From positions 3,162,001 through 3,226,000 of the forward strand of contig LR134135.1 of NCBI GenBank assembly GCA_900635465.1: 64,000 bases of DNA. The letters run 5' to 3'. Made by a program: the position numbers and the translations under genes. Source of the DNA: Lelliottia amnigena. GTDB taxonomy: Bacteria > Pseudomonadota > Gammaproteobacteria > Enterobacterales > Enterobacteriaceae. Below are positions 9,959-20,581 of this stretch, piece after piece. A model generated the notes under the pieces. The model did no database searches. It was not told the DNA's origin and saw nothing but the letters and a program-made list of their open reading frames with translations. Position 1 is the first letter of the stretch. Each line of letters opens with the position of its first letter.

Positions 9959-12298
9959 TCACTGCAGGACGAAGTTTACTGTGGCGACCTGCCCTGTTTC
10001 ATCCATGATCAGTACCTGATAATCGCCTGCTTTATCAAGCTGTAAAGTGTAAGTACGCCCTTGAGCATCCAAAGGCTCGCCGTTCAGGAACCACCAGCGT
10101 CTCCCTTCCCCGCCAAATGTGGCGAGCGGCAACGATACGCGCGATTCGCCAGGCAAACGTTTGATAACAGCCCCCTCGCGCATCCCGGTTAACTGGAAGG
10201 GTGCGGGTGAATCCTGTGCCAAAGGGGGACAAACGGAAGATGATGGCGGAATACGCGCCCTTCTTCGCTCAGATGCAGGCAGCCACGGCTCAAGCGGTAG
10301 CGGCCAGACATCTAACACTTTTTCTTGCGCGCCCGGACAATCAGCTGCAACGCGCTTGCCCGCTTTATCTAACCAAATTGGAAAACGAATTCCTCGAATG
10401 CCCTCCTGCTCCGGCAGCAACAGCGTTGGCGGCTGGCTCCCGTCAAGGAGCCATGTCGACAACCGGCGGCGACAATTTTCACTTCCTACGGGTAGCGATT
10501 GTCCGCCCGGCCAGCAAATAACGCCGCGCCCCACCGAATCAGGACGCAGATCGCGTGGCAGGCGAGATTCGTCTGTCATCGAGTTTGACTGAAGCACGTT
10601 GTTGACCTGATTCAGCAGCGGCACAGCGCTGGCAAACCCAAACTGCCCTGCGACAGGTGTGCCGTCGGGGCGACCCGTCCAGATACCAATAAGATAACGC
10701 GCGTTCAAACCCACCGCCCAGGCATCGCGGTAGCCATAGCTGGTGCCGGTTTTCCACGCCAGCGGCGCAACCTGTGGCAGCGCAGCATCAGGCAGCGGTT
10801 GCGACTCGTTGGCTAAAATACGCCGAATAATCCACGCAGCGCCCGGCGAAAGTAAAGGTCGCTCGACGAGCGGATCGCCTGGCTGCACGCGCAATCGACC
10901 GGCTTTACCGTGCCGGGCAAATGCACTGTAGGCTGCCGTAATATCGGCAAGTCGTGCCCCTGCTCCGCCGAGAATGAGTGATAAATTAGGCTGTGCGCCT
11001 GCAGGGAGGAGTAGCGGTAAACCGGCGTTACTGAGCAACGCTGCAAAACGTTTTGGCCCGTAAGCTTCCAGCACTTGCACGGCGGGTAGATTCAGCGAAC
11101 GGACCAATGCTTCACTCATGCTGACGGGGCCGTGAAATCCACTGTCGAAATTACCAGGCCGATAATCTCCCGTACGGCGCGGAACATCCTGTAGCAGAGA
11201 GGCGGGATGAATCAACCCGTCGTCGAGCGCCATACCATAAATAAACGGCTTCAGTACCGATCCCGGCGATCGGATCGCATTGACCATATCTACATGGCTA
11301 AAACGGCTGTCATCAGTGATGTCTACCGACCCCACCCAACCGCGCACCTTCATGTTGGTATGATCAACCACGATCATCGCCAATGAGCTACGCGACGGGA
11401 GGCGGGATTTCCAGTTCATCGCCAGCTCTTCCAGCTGTCGCTGAAGGGAGGCATCCAGAGTCGTGACAATTTTATTTTCACGGCTTTTGTTGAGCATCAT
11501 GCGCGAGAACAGCGGGGCTAATTGCGGCATCTGTCGTGGTGCAAGCCAGACAGGCTCTTCGCGCGACTCTTTGACCTGTTGCGCCGTCCAGACCCCTTGC
11601 GTCACCATGCGCTCCAGAACTTTATTTCTGGCCGCCTCAGCGCGATCCGGCCAGCGGTCTGGCCGCAGGCGGCTTGGCGCCTGAGGGAGCACCGCCAGAA
11701 GCGCGGCTTCTGAATAACTCAACTGGGCAGGGGATTTACCAAGATAAGCCCAGCTTGCGGCACCAACTCCCTGTAACGTCCCGCCAAACGGGGCACGATT
11801 AAGATAAAGCGTGAGAATATCGCGTTTGGAAAGATGCCATTCAAGCTGCATGGCTCGCCATAGCTGGCGGATTTTTCCGCCAAAGGTGCGCGGATGAGGA
11901 TCAAGAAGCCGCGCAACCTGCATAGTGAGCGTGCTGCCACCTGAGACGACTTTACCCGACCGCAAATCCTGCCAGGCCGCGCGCATGACTGAGAAGGGAT
12001 TCACACCGGGATGCTCCCAGAACCAACGATCCTCATACTGGATCAGCGCTTCAAGATATCGCGGAGAGACCTCCTGAATGGTGACCGGATAGCGCCATAT
12101 CCCTTCGCTATCCGCAAACCGCCAAAGCGGAATTCCTTTTTCATCTGTAACCACGCGGGCGGGACTGACCTCTTTTAAAGGCAACGGCCACAGGCGATCG
12201 GCGGCGAAAACCAGTCCCCATAGAATAAGAAGAACGCCCACCAGCCATAGCCAGCGGGACCGTCTCAGATGCATTAACCGCACGTTACGGAACGACAA
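9959..12298 (-). CDS. pbpC: Penicillin-binding protein 1C (peptidoglycan glycosyltransferase/transpeptidase homologue)
   Basis: 779 aa (E. coli PbpC about 770). The order is a signal anchor (about 15-32) and a GT51 transglycosylase domain (about 60-230) with the catalytic Glu in IQYEDRWFWEHPG and the conserved SGGSTLTMQVARLL. A penicillin-binding transpeptidase domain (about 300-560) follows, with SXXK in SPGSVLKP and the KTG triad in WKTGTSYGYRDAW. The last part is the C-terminal beta domain typical of PBP1C. Its start overlaps the end of yfhM by 14 bases, so the two are translationally coupled. In E. coli PbpC and the YfhM macroglobulin are thought to act together in repair and defence of the periplasm. 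Confidence 0.96.
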   Translation of the reverse strand: MSFRNVRLMHLRRSRWLWLVGVLLILWGLVFAADRLWPLPLKEVSPARVVTDEKGIPLWRFADSEGIWRYPVTIQEVSPRYLEALIQYEDRWFWEHPGVNPFSVMRAAWQDLRSGKVVSGGSTLTMQVARLLDPHPRTFGGKIRQLWRAMQLEWHLSKRDILTLYLNRAPFGGTLQGVGAASWAYLGKSPAQLSYSEAALLAVLPQAPSRLRPDRWPDRAEAARNKVLERMVTQGVWTAQQVKESREEPVWLAPRQMPQLAPLFSRMMLNKSRENKIVTTLDASLQRQLEELAMNWKSRLPSRSSLAMIVVDHTNMKVRGWVGSVDITDDSRFSHVDMVNAIRSPGSVLKPFIYGMALDDGLIHPASLLQDVPRRTGDYRPGNFDSGFHGPVSMSEALVRSLNLPAVQVLEAYGPKRFAALLSNAGLPLLLPAGAQPNLSLILGGAGARLADITAAYSAFARHGKAGRLRVQPGDPLVERPLLSPGAAWIIRRILANESQPLPDAALPQVAPLAWKTGTSYGYRDAWAVGLNARYLIGIWTGRPDGTPVAGQFGFASAVPLLNQVNNVLQSNSMTDESRLPRDLRPDSVGRGVICWPGGQSLPVGSENCRRRLSTWLLDGSQPPTLLLPEQEGIRGIRFPIWLDKAGKRVAADCPGAQEKVLDVWPLPLEPWLPASERRRARIPPSSSVCPPLAQDSPAPFQLTGMREGAVIKRLPGESRVSLPLATFGGEGRRWWFLNGEPLDAQGRTYTLQLDKAGDYQVLIMDETGQVATVNFVLQ

Positions 12299-15200
12299 TC
12301 AGCGGGCCACTTGCCGCACCTGTTGCCCGCCACTGCGGAACATACATGGACTCTACCAGGGGAACCGGAACCTGGTATGTTCCTGGCGTTACAGCACGCG
12401 CCAGATAGACCAGCGTAACGGGTTGCCCTTCGTTTACTGGGACTGCCGCAACGAAACGATCGTCGCGGAACTCCATATGCTGGATATCAGCCTGTTGCAT
12501 CTGGCTGAGCAGATTCTGGACTTCACTGCCGCTGTCCTGCAGGCTGGCGCTACTGCTGGCCAGGTTTTGGTTTTCAAGCTCAAGCCCGGCAGGCAATAAG
12601 TCGACCACCAGTGCATCAGGGACATTCTGATTGGCTTTGACCTCCAGCCAGACCAGCACCAGCTCACCGCTTTTAAGCGAAGAGAGCGATTTGGTGCTGC
12701 CATCGGTGGCCAGAATATGGCGTTCGATTTGCAGAACGTTTGAACTCGGCTGCGGCGCATATTCCGGATAACCTGCGGTATCAAGACGCACCCACATCGG
12801 TCCTGTCCCGCTGTTTGTGACCTGCAATGCGCCAAGCCGATCGCCAGCGACATTTTGCACCTGCGCACGATCGCCACTGAGCATATTTTCAGACAGGCTG
12901 GTCGTTGCCTGCCATGTTCCGGAAAGCGTCTGTAATGAACGTCCGGCCATGAACAGGGCATTGCTTTCTTGAGTTGACAGCCAGCGCTGGCTGAAGGCCT
13001 GCTCTGACAGCACATTCAGCAGGCTATTTTGCGCATCCGGCAGCAGCTTGTACTCTTCCAGCAGCGAGAGCATCAGCGCATTATCACGAAGCTGGCTACC
13101 ATAATCTGCCATCCAGTTTCTGGAATCACTTCGCGGAGTTTTAAGCGCTAAATCCAGTGCCTGCTGGCTTCGCGGTGCGTCACCCATCAATTTCAGCGCC
13201 ATACCTAACTGCATCAACGGCAGCCCTGAAGCGGCCTGATCATGACGCTGCCAGATTTCACGCAGCGCCCCCAGCGGTGCTTTTTGCTGACGTGCTAACA
13301 CCAGCGCAGCATAAGCCTGCACGGCAAATTTACTCGCCTGCGCATTGTCGCTGTAGCGAATCGACATCATGCCGGGGTCTTGCAGATAGCGCAGCAGACG
13401 GCTGTTGGCATTATTGATGGCATCAACTGGCACGCTGTAGCCCTGCTCACCGGCACGTACCAGGAAGTCAGTAACGTATGCGGTGAGCCAATACTCTTCG
13501 GGACCGTTTTTATCCCACAAGGCAAAACCACCCTCGTCGCGCTGCATTTGCAGCAAGCGCGAAATGCCAATATCAATGGCCGCACGACGTTTATCGTCGG
13601 TGTCTCCTTTGATGCCCAGTGCTGCGAGTTGTGCTGCATTGGTATAAAGCGACGGGAACAATCCGCTGGCGGTTTGCTCCAGACAACCATAAGGGTAAGC
13701 CTGTAACTCGCGGATATAACGTGCCAGGTTTAACGGTGGCTTGCCGCTGAGCAGCAGTTGCCCTTGCAGGGTTGCCGGAGAGAACCCGGTGAGGTGTTGG
13801 GCAGGTGCCGTCCAGCTTTCGCCCGGATTGAGCATCGCACCCGTATTGACCGTTTGTGCAGGGAATGCCGGACGCACGCCGACTTTCCAGCTTTTCTGCT
13901 GCGCAGCGAATGTCTCGCCCGGAAGCGTCAAACCTGAGACTTCTGCAGCGATCTCACCGTCACCGTAGCCCTCCAGAGCCCGCACCGGGATAAAGAGCGT
14001 GGTTCGCGCACCCGGTGCTAATTTAACCGGTTGCGGCTGGCTACCTTCAAGTGCCATCAGCCCTGAAACACTCAGCGCGACATTCAGCATTTGCGGCTGG
14101 TCGGTAAGGTTAGTGAGATCGAGCGTTAAGCGTGTGGTGTCGCCGCTGGCCAGGAAACGTGGCATGTTCAGTTCAGTAATGACGGGCGCGGCGACGATCA
14201 CTTTGCTTTCATTGCTACCGAAGTCATCCTCGGTCCAGGCCTGCGCCATCAGCCGTAGCTCGCCGTTGAAATCGCCAATCGGTAATGAAACCGTTCCTTC
14301 TCCATTGGCATCCAGCACGACGGGCTGCGCCTGTTCAGCAATAATAGTGACATGATTCACAGGCGGTTTACCGCCGCGTTTAAGTTCATCGCCATCACCA
14401 CCAAAGCGTAGCGCCGCCAATCGGCCCTGCCCTTCAATCACCTGACCATAAATATCATAGATATCTGCGCCGTAGCGTTTCTGGCCGAAGAAGGCCTGCC
14501 ACGGATCCGGGGTGGCGTAATCGGTAATATTCAATACACCGCTATCCACGGCGGAAACCAGTACGTTCACTTTTTGAGGGATCGTCCCCTCTTTGACGCT
14601 GGCCTTAACTTTTACGGACAGCGTTTGATTTGGGCGCATTTTCTGCGGATTATCCAGCGCGATATTCAGACGGCGATTTTCATCTCCCATTGGCAGATGC
14701 AGCAGACCCACCGCACGTTTTGGTGTGGCCGATTTGGATTTATCCCCCGGACGAACCACCAGCGTGCTCAGGTAAAGATCGTGGCGCTTCCAGGTTTTAT
14801 CGACCGGTATTGCAAGCTCCAGCCCGTCTGCCGGCACATCGATCTCTTTCCACCACAGCGGCCCCTCGCTGGACTCTATCATCGCATAACCTTTGCCTGC
14901 GGCCGGTGCGGCGATGTGCAACTTAATGGTATCGCCTGGTTGATAGGCGGGTTTGTCGAGCTTCAGCGTTACGCGATCCGGACGAGCCGCACCGGTGCCA
15001 TCGCTGTTGTCCTGCCAGCTATAACCGGCCCAAAAACGCACGCTGCTGACCACATTGTCTGGCGCTTTGACTTCCAGACGGTATGAACCCCACTCTACGG
15101 GGAACGTCACTTTGCCCGTCTCGTCGGCTGCCAGCGTCATCTCCTGCTCACCTTCAACCAGCTCTTTCTGATCAAACTGGGACATCCAGCCTTCGCTTTC

Positions 15201-17237
15201 CGACCAGTTCCAGTAGTAGTCACGGCGCTCACGGATCAGACGAACCTGTAAGCCTGAGACGGCTTTTTTTGCCCCGCTAGCATCGGCATAGACGATATCG
15301 AAGCTGGCGTTACCGTTTTCATCAACAATCGGCTGATTCACCGTGGTATCGGTTCGGTAGTCATAGACCGCTTTGCTGGCAAACTGTGGGCGAATACCTG
15401 GAAGTGTCTCCGCAGGCCAGATCGCCTGCTCCGCACGACGGGTTATCGGACGGCCACCGGATTCCAGCAGGCTTGCCTGAAGGATAAGCTGCAGCGGTGA
15501 ATGGGTTTCTTTCCACTGACTCTCGGTTGAAATCTGCCCTCTCCCCATTTCATCGAGCGTCAATTGCACTTCATCCAGACTGCGGCTGAGATTCTCTTCT
15601 GCAATGTCACCAAACTGGAAGCCAGGTAATGCGGTGACAGCTTCACGCAGTGGTCGCAAGAACAACTGCCCTTGCAGGCTGTTCCCATTAGCGGGGGCAC
15701 CGTAAAGGTAATAACCCACCACATTGAAATTCACTTCATCTTGCGGCGAAACCGGCGTTTTCTGCGTTTTAAGTTCAAGCGCCATGCGCTCCGGCATAAA
15801 ATCTTCGACATGGAAATCCCACATCCGCTGCTGGTTGTCGCCCGTATTTGCGCGAATATGCCACATGCCGGTCTGCGCGCCGCTATCAAGCGAATAATTA
15901 AAGCGATACAACCCATTTTCTGGCTGGCTGACAAACGTGCGCGCCACTTGCCCGTCGGGACGGAGGACTTCCAGCTTCACAGGCTGATCCGGAAGCGGCT
16001 TGCCGTCGCTGTCACGCAGCAAACCGTTGAGAATGACCGTTTCGCCCGGACGATAGAGATCCCGCGGGCTAAACATAAAGAATTGTTTGCTGAAACCGGG
16101 CGCACCGGCGATATCAAACTCAGCCAGATCGAGCGCCGGGAGTTTCAGGTCGAGCAGCGTCGTTTGCCCGTCTTTACGCGCCAGGATCAACGCGGCCTCT
16201 TTATCGGTTTCGAGCTTCGCGTGCCCCTGCTCATCACTGGTGCCTTGCGCCAGGGTTTGCCCCTTATCATTCAGCAGCGTGACCTCGATGCCGGATTGCG
16301 CGGCGCCGTTTTCCAGGCTCTGGGTGAAAATATCAAGACGATTGTGGTAGCGATGCGCAGACAGGCCGATATCGCTCAATGTGAACAGTGTGGCGGCATT
16401 GCTGTAGTTGTAATGCCCGGCCTGATTCATCACGGCGATGTAGACACCTGACTGCTGTAACGGCTTGATATCGCGCAGCGGGAGCAGCAGTTTTTCACGG
16501 GTGTTACGCGCCGGATTCAGGTCAAAGCGTCCGGTATACACCAGCTCTGCCATTTTGAGCAGATTATCGGATTCCCAGTTGGTCAGAGAATTGCGGTATT
16601 CCCACTGGCTAACAAACGCCGCCAGCGATTCCGGCTTAATTCGATAGAAATTCACGTCCACGTTGTTGACGTTCAGGGCCATGACCGGCAAACCTTCGAC
16701 CACTTTTCCCGGCAGGAGTGAACCCCGGCTGGCAAACCCCACGCTGGGTTCAATATCGCGCGTAGTCAGGGCTTTTTCGTAATCAATACCAAATGTGGCT
16801 TTGTTCAGTGCCTGAAGATCGCGCTCGATAGTCACCACCAAATTGCGGTTCGGTTCCAGGTGACGCAGGCGCAACTCTTTGAGCGTGGGAGAGAGTTCCC
16901 ACGCGCCGTCCACTTTCCCGCTTTTTTTATCGACGACGTGGACGGTACGGGCGAAATCTTGATCAGGATTGAGCGGGACAGAAAACGTCAGCACCAGGGT
17001 CGATGCGCCATCAAGCTGTACTTCAGACGCATCCAACAGCGTCAGCGCTTTCCCCTCGCTTTGCGCAGCCAGTTTCGCAAGCTTTTCACCATCAGGTTTT
17101 TCAGTCGCTTTGGAAGGCGCGGCGGCCGATGCAGCTGGTGCAGCGACCTGTGTTTTATCGTCGCTGTTATCACAACCGAAGAGCGTGAACGTGGAAAACA
17201 GTGCCAGCGAAAGTGCGGCTATACGAAACGGTTTCAT
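12285..17237 (-). CDS. yfhM: Bacterial alpha-2-macroglobulin lipoprotein YfhM
   Basis: 1650 aa (E. coli ECAM 1653). These proteins trap invading proteases through a bait region and a reactive thioester. A type II signal peptide is clear (ALFSTFTLFGC). The residue after the lipid-bearing Cys is Asp, the Lol-avoidance signal that keeps a lipoprotein in the inner membrane. The thioester motif CLEQ is present in PYGCLEQTASGLFPS, about two thirds along. MG-type beta domains precede it and an alpha/alpha toroid follows. The gene overlaps pbpC by 14 bases. Intact over its full length. Confidence 0.96.
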   Translation of the reverse strand: MKPFRIAALSLALFSTFTLFGCDNSDDKTQVAAPAASAAAPSKATEKPDGEKLAKLAAQSEGKALTLLDASEVQLDGASTLVLTFSVPLNPDQDFARTVHVVDKKSGKVDGAWELSPTLKELRLRHLEPNRNLVVTIERDLQALNKATFGIDYEKALTTRDIEPSVGFASRGSLLPGKVVEGLPVMALNVNNVDVNFYRIKPESLAAFVSQWEYRNSLTNWESDNLLKMAELVYTGRFDLNPARNTREKLLLPLRDIKPLQQSGVYIAVMNQAGHYNYSNAATLFTLSDIGLSAHRYHNRLDIFTQSLENGAAQSGIEVTLLNDKGQTLAQGTSDEQGHAKLETDKEAALILARKDGQTTLLDLKLPALDLAEFDIAGAPGFSKQFFMFSPRDLYRPGETVILNGLLRDSDGKPLPDQPVKLEVLRPDGQVARTFVSQPENGLYRFNYSLDSGAQTGMWHIRANTGDNQQRMWDFHVEDFMPERMALELKTQKTPVSPQDEVNFNVVGYYLYGAPANGNSLQGQLFLRPLREAVTALPGFQFGDIAEENLSRSLDEVQLTLDEMGRGQISTESQWKETHSPLQLILQASLLESGGRPITRRAEQAIWPAETLPGIRPQFASKAVYDYRTDTTVNQPIVDENGNASFDIVYADASGAKKAVSGLQVRLIRERRDYYWNWSESEGWMSQFDQKELVEGEQEMTLAADETGKVTFPVEWGSYRLEVKAPDNVVSSVRFWAGYSWQDNSDGTGAARPDRVTLKLDKPAYQPGDTIKLHIAAPAAGKGYAMIESSEGPLWWKEIDVPADGLELAIPVDKTWKRHDLYLSTLVVRPGDKSKSATPKRAVGLLHLPMGDENRRLNIALDNPQKMRPNQTLSVKVKASVKEGTIPQKVNVLVSAVDSGVLNITDYATPDPWQAFFGQKRYGADIYDIYGQVIEGQGRLAALRFGGDGDELKRGGKPPVNHVTIIAEQAQPVVLDANGEGTVSLPIGDFNGELRLMAQAWTEDDFGSNESKVIVAAPVITELNMPRFLASGDTTRLTLDLTNLTDQPQMLNVALSVSGLMALEGSQPQPVKLAPGARTTLFIPVRALEGYGDGEIAAEVSGLTLPGETFAAQQKSWKVGVRPAFPAQTVNTGAMLNPGESWTAPAQHLTGFSPATLQGQLLLSGKPPLNLARYIRELQAYPYGCLEQTASGLFPSLYTNAAQLAALGIKGDTDDKRRAAIDIGISRLLQMQRDEGGFALWDKNGPEEYWLTAYVTDFLVRAGEQGYSVPVDAINNANSRLLRYLQDPGMMSIRYSDNAQASKFAVQAYAALVLARQQKAPLGALREIWQRHDQAASGLPLMQLGMALKLMGDAPRSQQALDLALKTPRSDSRNWMADYGSQLRDNALMLSLLEEYKLLPDAQNSLLNVLSEQAFSQRWLSTQESNALFMAGRSLQTLSGTWQATTSLSENMLSGDRAQVQNVAGDRLGALQVTNSGTGPMWVRLDTAGYPEYAPQPSSNVLQIERHILATDGSTKSLSSLKSGELVLVWLEVKANQNVPDALVVDLLPAGLELENQNLASSSASLQDSGSEVQNLLSQMQQADIQHMEFRDDRFVAAVPVNEGQPVTLVYLARAVTPGTYQVPVPLVESMYVPQWRATGAASGPLIVVP

Positions 17238-17518
17238 CTTTTGTCCCTGGCCTGTGAGGCCTGTTGATGGTCATCCGGGTAATTATTATCGGCTAGTTTG
17301 ATTAATTCAAAAGTCCAGTGCAAGAATTTGGAAAGCGCCTCGCATATCGCTTTGCCTGAACCCCTGCTGCCACACCGGTCACAGTGTCGCACGTTACATG
17401 TAACCTTCTAAGTCATTTGTTTTTAAAACAATAAGATAGCTGGATACCTTGCCCCATCACCTGCTAGTTTTAAGCCTGAGACGCACTCTGAGTGCGCGGT
17501 TCAATAAGAGAGATAGCC
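17238..17518. other. Divergent spacer between yfhM and the PTS gene
   Basis: 281 bases separating two divergent transcripts. Two perfect inverted repeats stand out: TTGTTTT/AAAACAA around one base at 17417-17431, a candidate operator, and CGCACT/AGTGCG around CTG at 17482-17496 just upstream of the PTS ribosome binding site (AAGAGAGAT). I could not assign a convincing CRP site or -35/-10 pair. Confidence 0.5.
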
Positions 17519-19064
17519 ATGAAACGAGCCGTGAACGCCCTACAAAACTTCGGAAAATCATTGTACGGACCGGTACTTATCTTACCCATTGTCGGTCTGT
17601 TCATCGCTTTCGGCAACGTGTTAGGTAACGGTAATCTTGCCGAGTACCTGCCGTTTCTGGGGAATCCGCTGATTCAACACATTGGACAGTTGATTGCCAA
17701 ATCTGCCGTATCGGTGCTGGTAAATCTGGCATTAGTGTTTGCCGTCGGGATCCCTGTTGGCCTGGCGGCGCGTGACAAAGGTTACGCGGCGTTAATCGGT
17801 CTGGTGACATTTGTGGTGTTTATCAACGCCATGAATGTGACGCTTCAGTTGCAGGGGGAACTCGCTCCCGCCGAGCATATGAAAGCAGCCGGCCAAAGCA
17901 TGGTGCTGGGCGTGCAGGTTCTGGAGATGGGCGTCTTTGCCGGGATCCTGACCGGTGCTCTTTCTGGATACCTGTACAACAAATACTCCGGCGTACAGTT
18001 TAGCGGGGCGATGGCGATCTATTCCGGCCACTGTTTTGTCGCCATTATCATGCTACCGGTCTCAATGCTGCTGGGCGTCATAATGAGCGAGCTGTGGCCC
18101 TTTGCTCAACACCGGTATCAGCACGATGGCGCTGGCGATTAAAGGGTCTGGTCCGTTTGGCGTGGCCATTTATGGGTTCCTGGAGCGCATTCTGGTACCG
18201 ACCGGCCTCCACCACCTTGTCTACACCCCTTTCCTCTATACCGAACTGGGCGGCACGCAGGAAGTCTGCGGGACGACTTACCAGGGCGCGCGCAATATTT
18301 ACTTTGCCGAGATGGCCTGCCCGGACGTGAAGCAACTCAGCAGCACCGTGGTATGGGACGCGCGCGGCATCAGCAAAATGTTTGGCCTGCCCGCCGCGGC
18401 TCTGGCGATGTACATGACCGCTAAACCGGAGCGCAAAGCAATCGCCAAAGCGATTCTGATCCCTGCGGCGCTGACGTCGCTGCTGGTGGGCGTCACCGAG
18501 CCCATTGAGTTTTCCTTCCTGTTCGTTGCCCCGCTGCTTTTCGTTGTGCATGCGGTGCTGACCGGCCTCGGCATGATGCTGTTTTATCTGTTCGGCGTTC
18601 ACGCCATCGGCGCCAACGGCATTATCGATTTCATTCTCTATAACCTGCCGCTCGGCACGGAGAAGTCGAACTGGCCGATGTACATCGTGGTCGGGCTGAT
18701 TATGTTCGCGCTCTATTTCATCGTGTTCCGCTTCCTGATCCTGCGATTCAACATGAAGACGCCGGGGCGTGAGGACGAAGATCAGGAGACCCGCCTGTAC
18801 AGCAAGCAAGAGTATCAGGCGAAAGGCAATAACGACGGGCTGGGAGAATCCATTGTTATCGGCCTCGGCGGACGAGAAAACATTGAAGTGGTGGATAACT
18901 GCTACACCCGACTGCGCGTCACCGTGAAAGATGTCGCCATTATTGATGAGCCACGGCTCAAGGCGACCGGCGCGAAGGGAATTATCAAACAAGGTAACAA
19001 CGTTCAGGTGGTCTACGGGCTGCATGTCAAAAAAATGCGAGAAGCCGTTGAGACGTTTCTCTGA
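17519..19064 (+). pseudogene. Alpha-glucoside-type PTS permease, EIICB (one frameshift)
   Basis: A glucose-superfamily PTS permease of the MalX/GlvC/AglA kind. It takes up and phosphorylates a disaccharide or alpha-glucoside. The ATG at 17519 is preceded by AAGAGAGAT. The EIIC part is hydrophobic with about ten membrane segments. The EIIB part (last 75 residues) has the phosphorylation Cys in DNCYTRLRVTV. No EIIA domain is present, so it should borrow EIIA-Glc (Crr). The frame breaks near 18100: the first frame runs to a stop after GVIMSELWPFAQ and the rest continues in frame 3. Removing one C from CCC at 18098-18100 joins them as SELWPLLNTGISTMALAIKG and gives 514 aa. The GH4 gene follows after 11 bases with AAGGAG between them. 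The exact sugar cannot be told from sequence. Confidence 0.87.
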
Positions 19065-19075
19065 AGGAGATAAAC

Positions 19076-20442
19076 ATGTTTAAACCCCTTTTATTCTGTC
19101 CATCGCCGGTGGCGGCAGCACCTATACGCCTGGCATTGTGAAAAGCCTGATGGTGCAGTTACAGGATTTTCCGCTGGCAGAAATTCGCCTCTATGACATC
19201 GACGCCGCGCGTCAAAACACGATTGCCCCGGTCGTAGAAAAAGTCATACGCGATCACAGCCAGAGCATTATTTTTACCGTCACTGACGATCCCGAAGTGG
19301 CATTCAGCGGCGCGCATTTTGTGTTCGCTCAGATGCGCGTCGGTCAGTACAAAATGCGCGAGCAGGACGAGAAGATCCCACTGCGTCACGGCGTGGTCGG
19401 CCAGGAAACCTGCGGACCGGGTGGGCTGGCCTACGGACTGCGCACAATCCTGCCGATGGTTGAGCTGATCGATCTGGTCGAGCGTTTCGCCCACGAGAAG
19501 GCCTGGATTGTGAACTACTCCAACCCGGCGGCGATTGTGGCAGAAGGCGTGCGCCGTCTGCGTCCGAACGCACGCGTGCTCAACATTTGCGACATGCCGG
19601 TGGCGGCGATGCGCAATATGGGGGCGATTTTGGGCGTTGATCGCCACAAACTGGAAGTCGATTACTTTGGCCTGAACCACTTCGGCTGGTTTACGCGCGT
19701 GATGGTGGACGGCGTCGACAGACTGCCAGAGCTGCGCAGCCACATTGCTAAATTTGGATTACTGACCGAAGACGCGGCCAAAACCGATCCGCAGCACTCC
19801 GATCCGTCATGGGTCAAAACCTGGCGCAACATTAAGCCGATCATGGATAACTTCCCGGAATATCTGCCGAATCCGTATCTGCAGTATTACCTGATGCCAA
19901 ACCAGATAGTCGAACATCAGAACCCGGAGTACACCCGCGCCAACGAAGTGATGAACGGGCGCGAGAAAAAGCTTTTCGCGGCGGCTGAAGAGTACAAGCG
20001 TACCGGCGTGTTATCCGATGCGTTCCATGTCGGCGTTCACGGCGAATTTATTGTGGATGTTGCCCGTTCGTTGGCATTCAATTTGCGCCAGCGCCATCTG
20101 GTGATGGTCGAAAACCGTGGCGCGATTACCAATCTGCCTTACGATGCGGTTGTTGAAGTCCCTGCGTACATCACATCCGAAGGGCCGGAACCGATTCGCG
20201 TCGGACAGGTGCCGCTGTTCCATCAAACGCTTCTGCAGCAGCAGCTCGCGTCTGAGCAACTCCTGGTAGAAGCGACCGTCGAAGGCAGCTATGAAAAAGC
20301 CCTGCAGGCCTTCACGCTGAACCGCACGGTGCCGACAATGGATCACGCGAAAGCGATTCTGGATGACATGATTGAAGCTAACCGGGATTACTGGCCCGCG
20401 CTGCAAAAAGCCTGGCAGGACGGCGAAGCGGTGAAAAAATAA
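19076..20442 (+). pseudogene. 6-phospho-alpha-glucosidase, GH4 family (frameshift in the first codons)
   Basis: GH4 enzymes hydrolyse phosphorylated disaccharides with NAD+ and a divalent metal. The metal-site Cys and His are in LNICDMPV and GLNHFGWF, and the family blocks MREQDEKIPLRHG, GQETCGPGG and NYSNPAAIV are all present. From the ATG at 19076 the frame hits a stop within about 20 codons. One added base in the AAACCCC stretch (about 19082-19088) would link MFKTPFILSIAGGGSTYTPGI to the long frame, restoring the nucleotide-binding GGGSTYTPG. That gives about 455 aa, close to E. coli GlvA or Klebsiella AglB. It partners the PTS gene 11 bases upstream: the PTS delivers 6-phospho sugar and this enzyme splits it. 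The intact remainder favours a sequencing error. Confidence 0.88.
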
Positions 20443-20472
20443 GGGGTTGCTCGCGAGTTGAACGTGGTTTGC

Positions 20473-20510
20473 TTGTCGGTGTCAGAAAAAACACCGACAA
20501 TCCATTTTTA
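20473..20510 (+). terminator. Rho-independent terminator after the GH4 gene
   Basis: A perfect 10-bp stem, TTGTCGGTGT (20473-20482) with ACACCGACAA (20491-20500), an 8-base A-rich loop, then TCCATTTTTA. It ends the PTS-GH4 transcript before sseA. Confidence 0.85.
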
Positions 20511-20581
20511 CCGTCAATCCTTCGAGCTGCAGTATTTGCAGCACTGAGTAGAACGGTTAAGTGGCGAAAATGGAGGCAACC

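Noticed and set aside
18078..19025. A 315-codon frame antisense to the PTS gene
   Set aside because: Shadow of the EIICB coding sequence; composition (His, Gln, Arg rich) is typical of an opposite-strand frame and no motif is seen.
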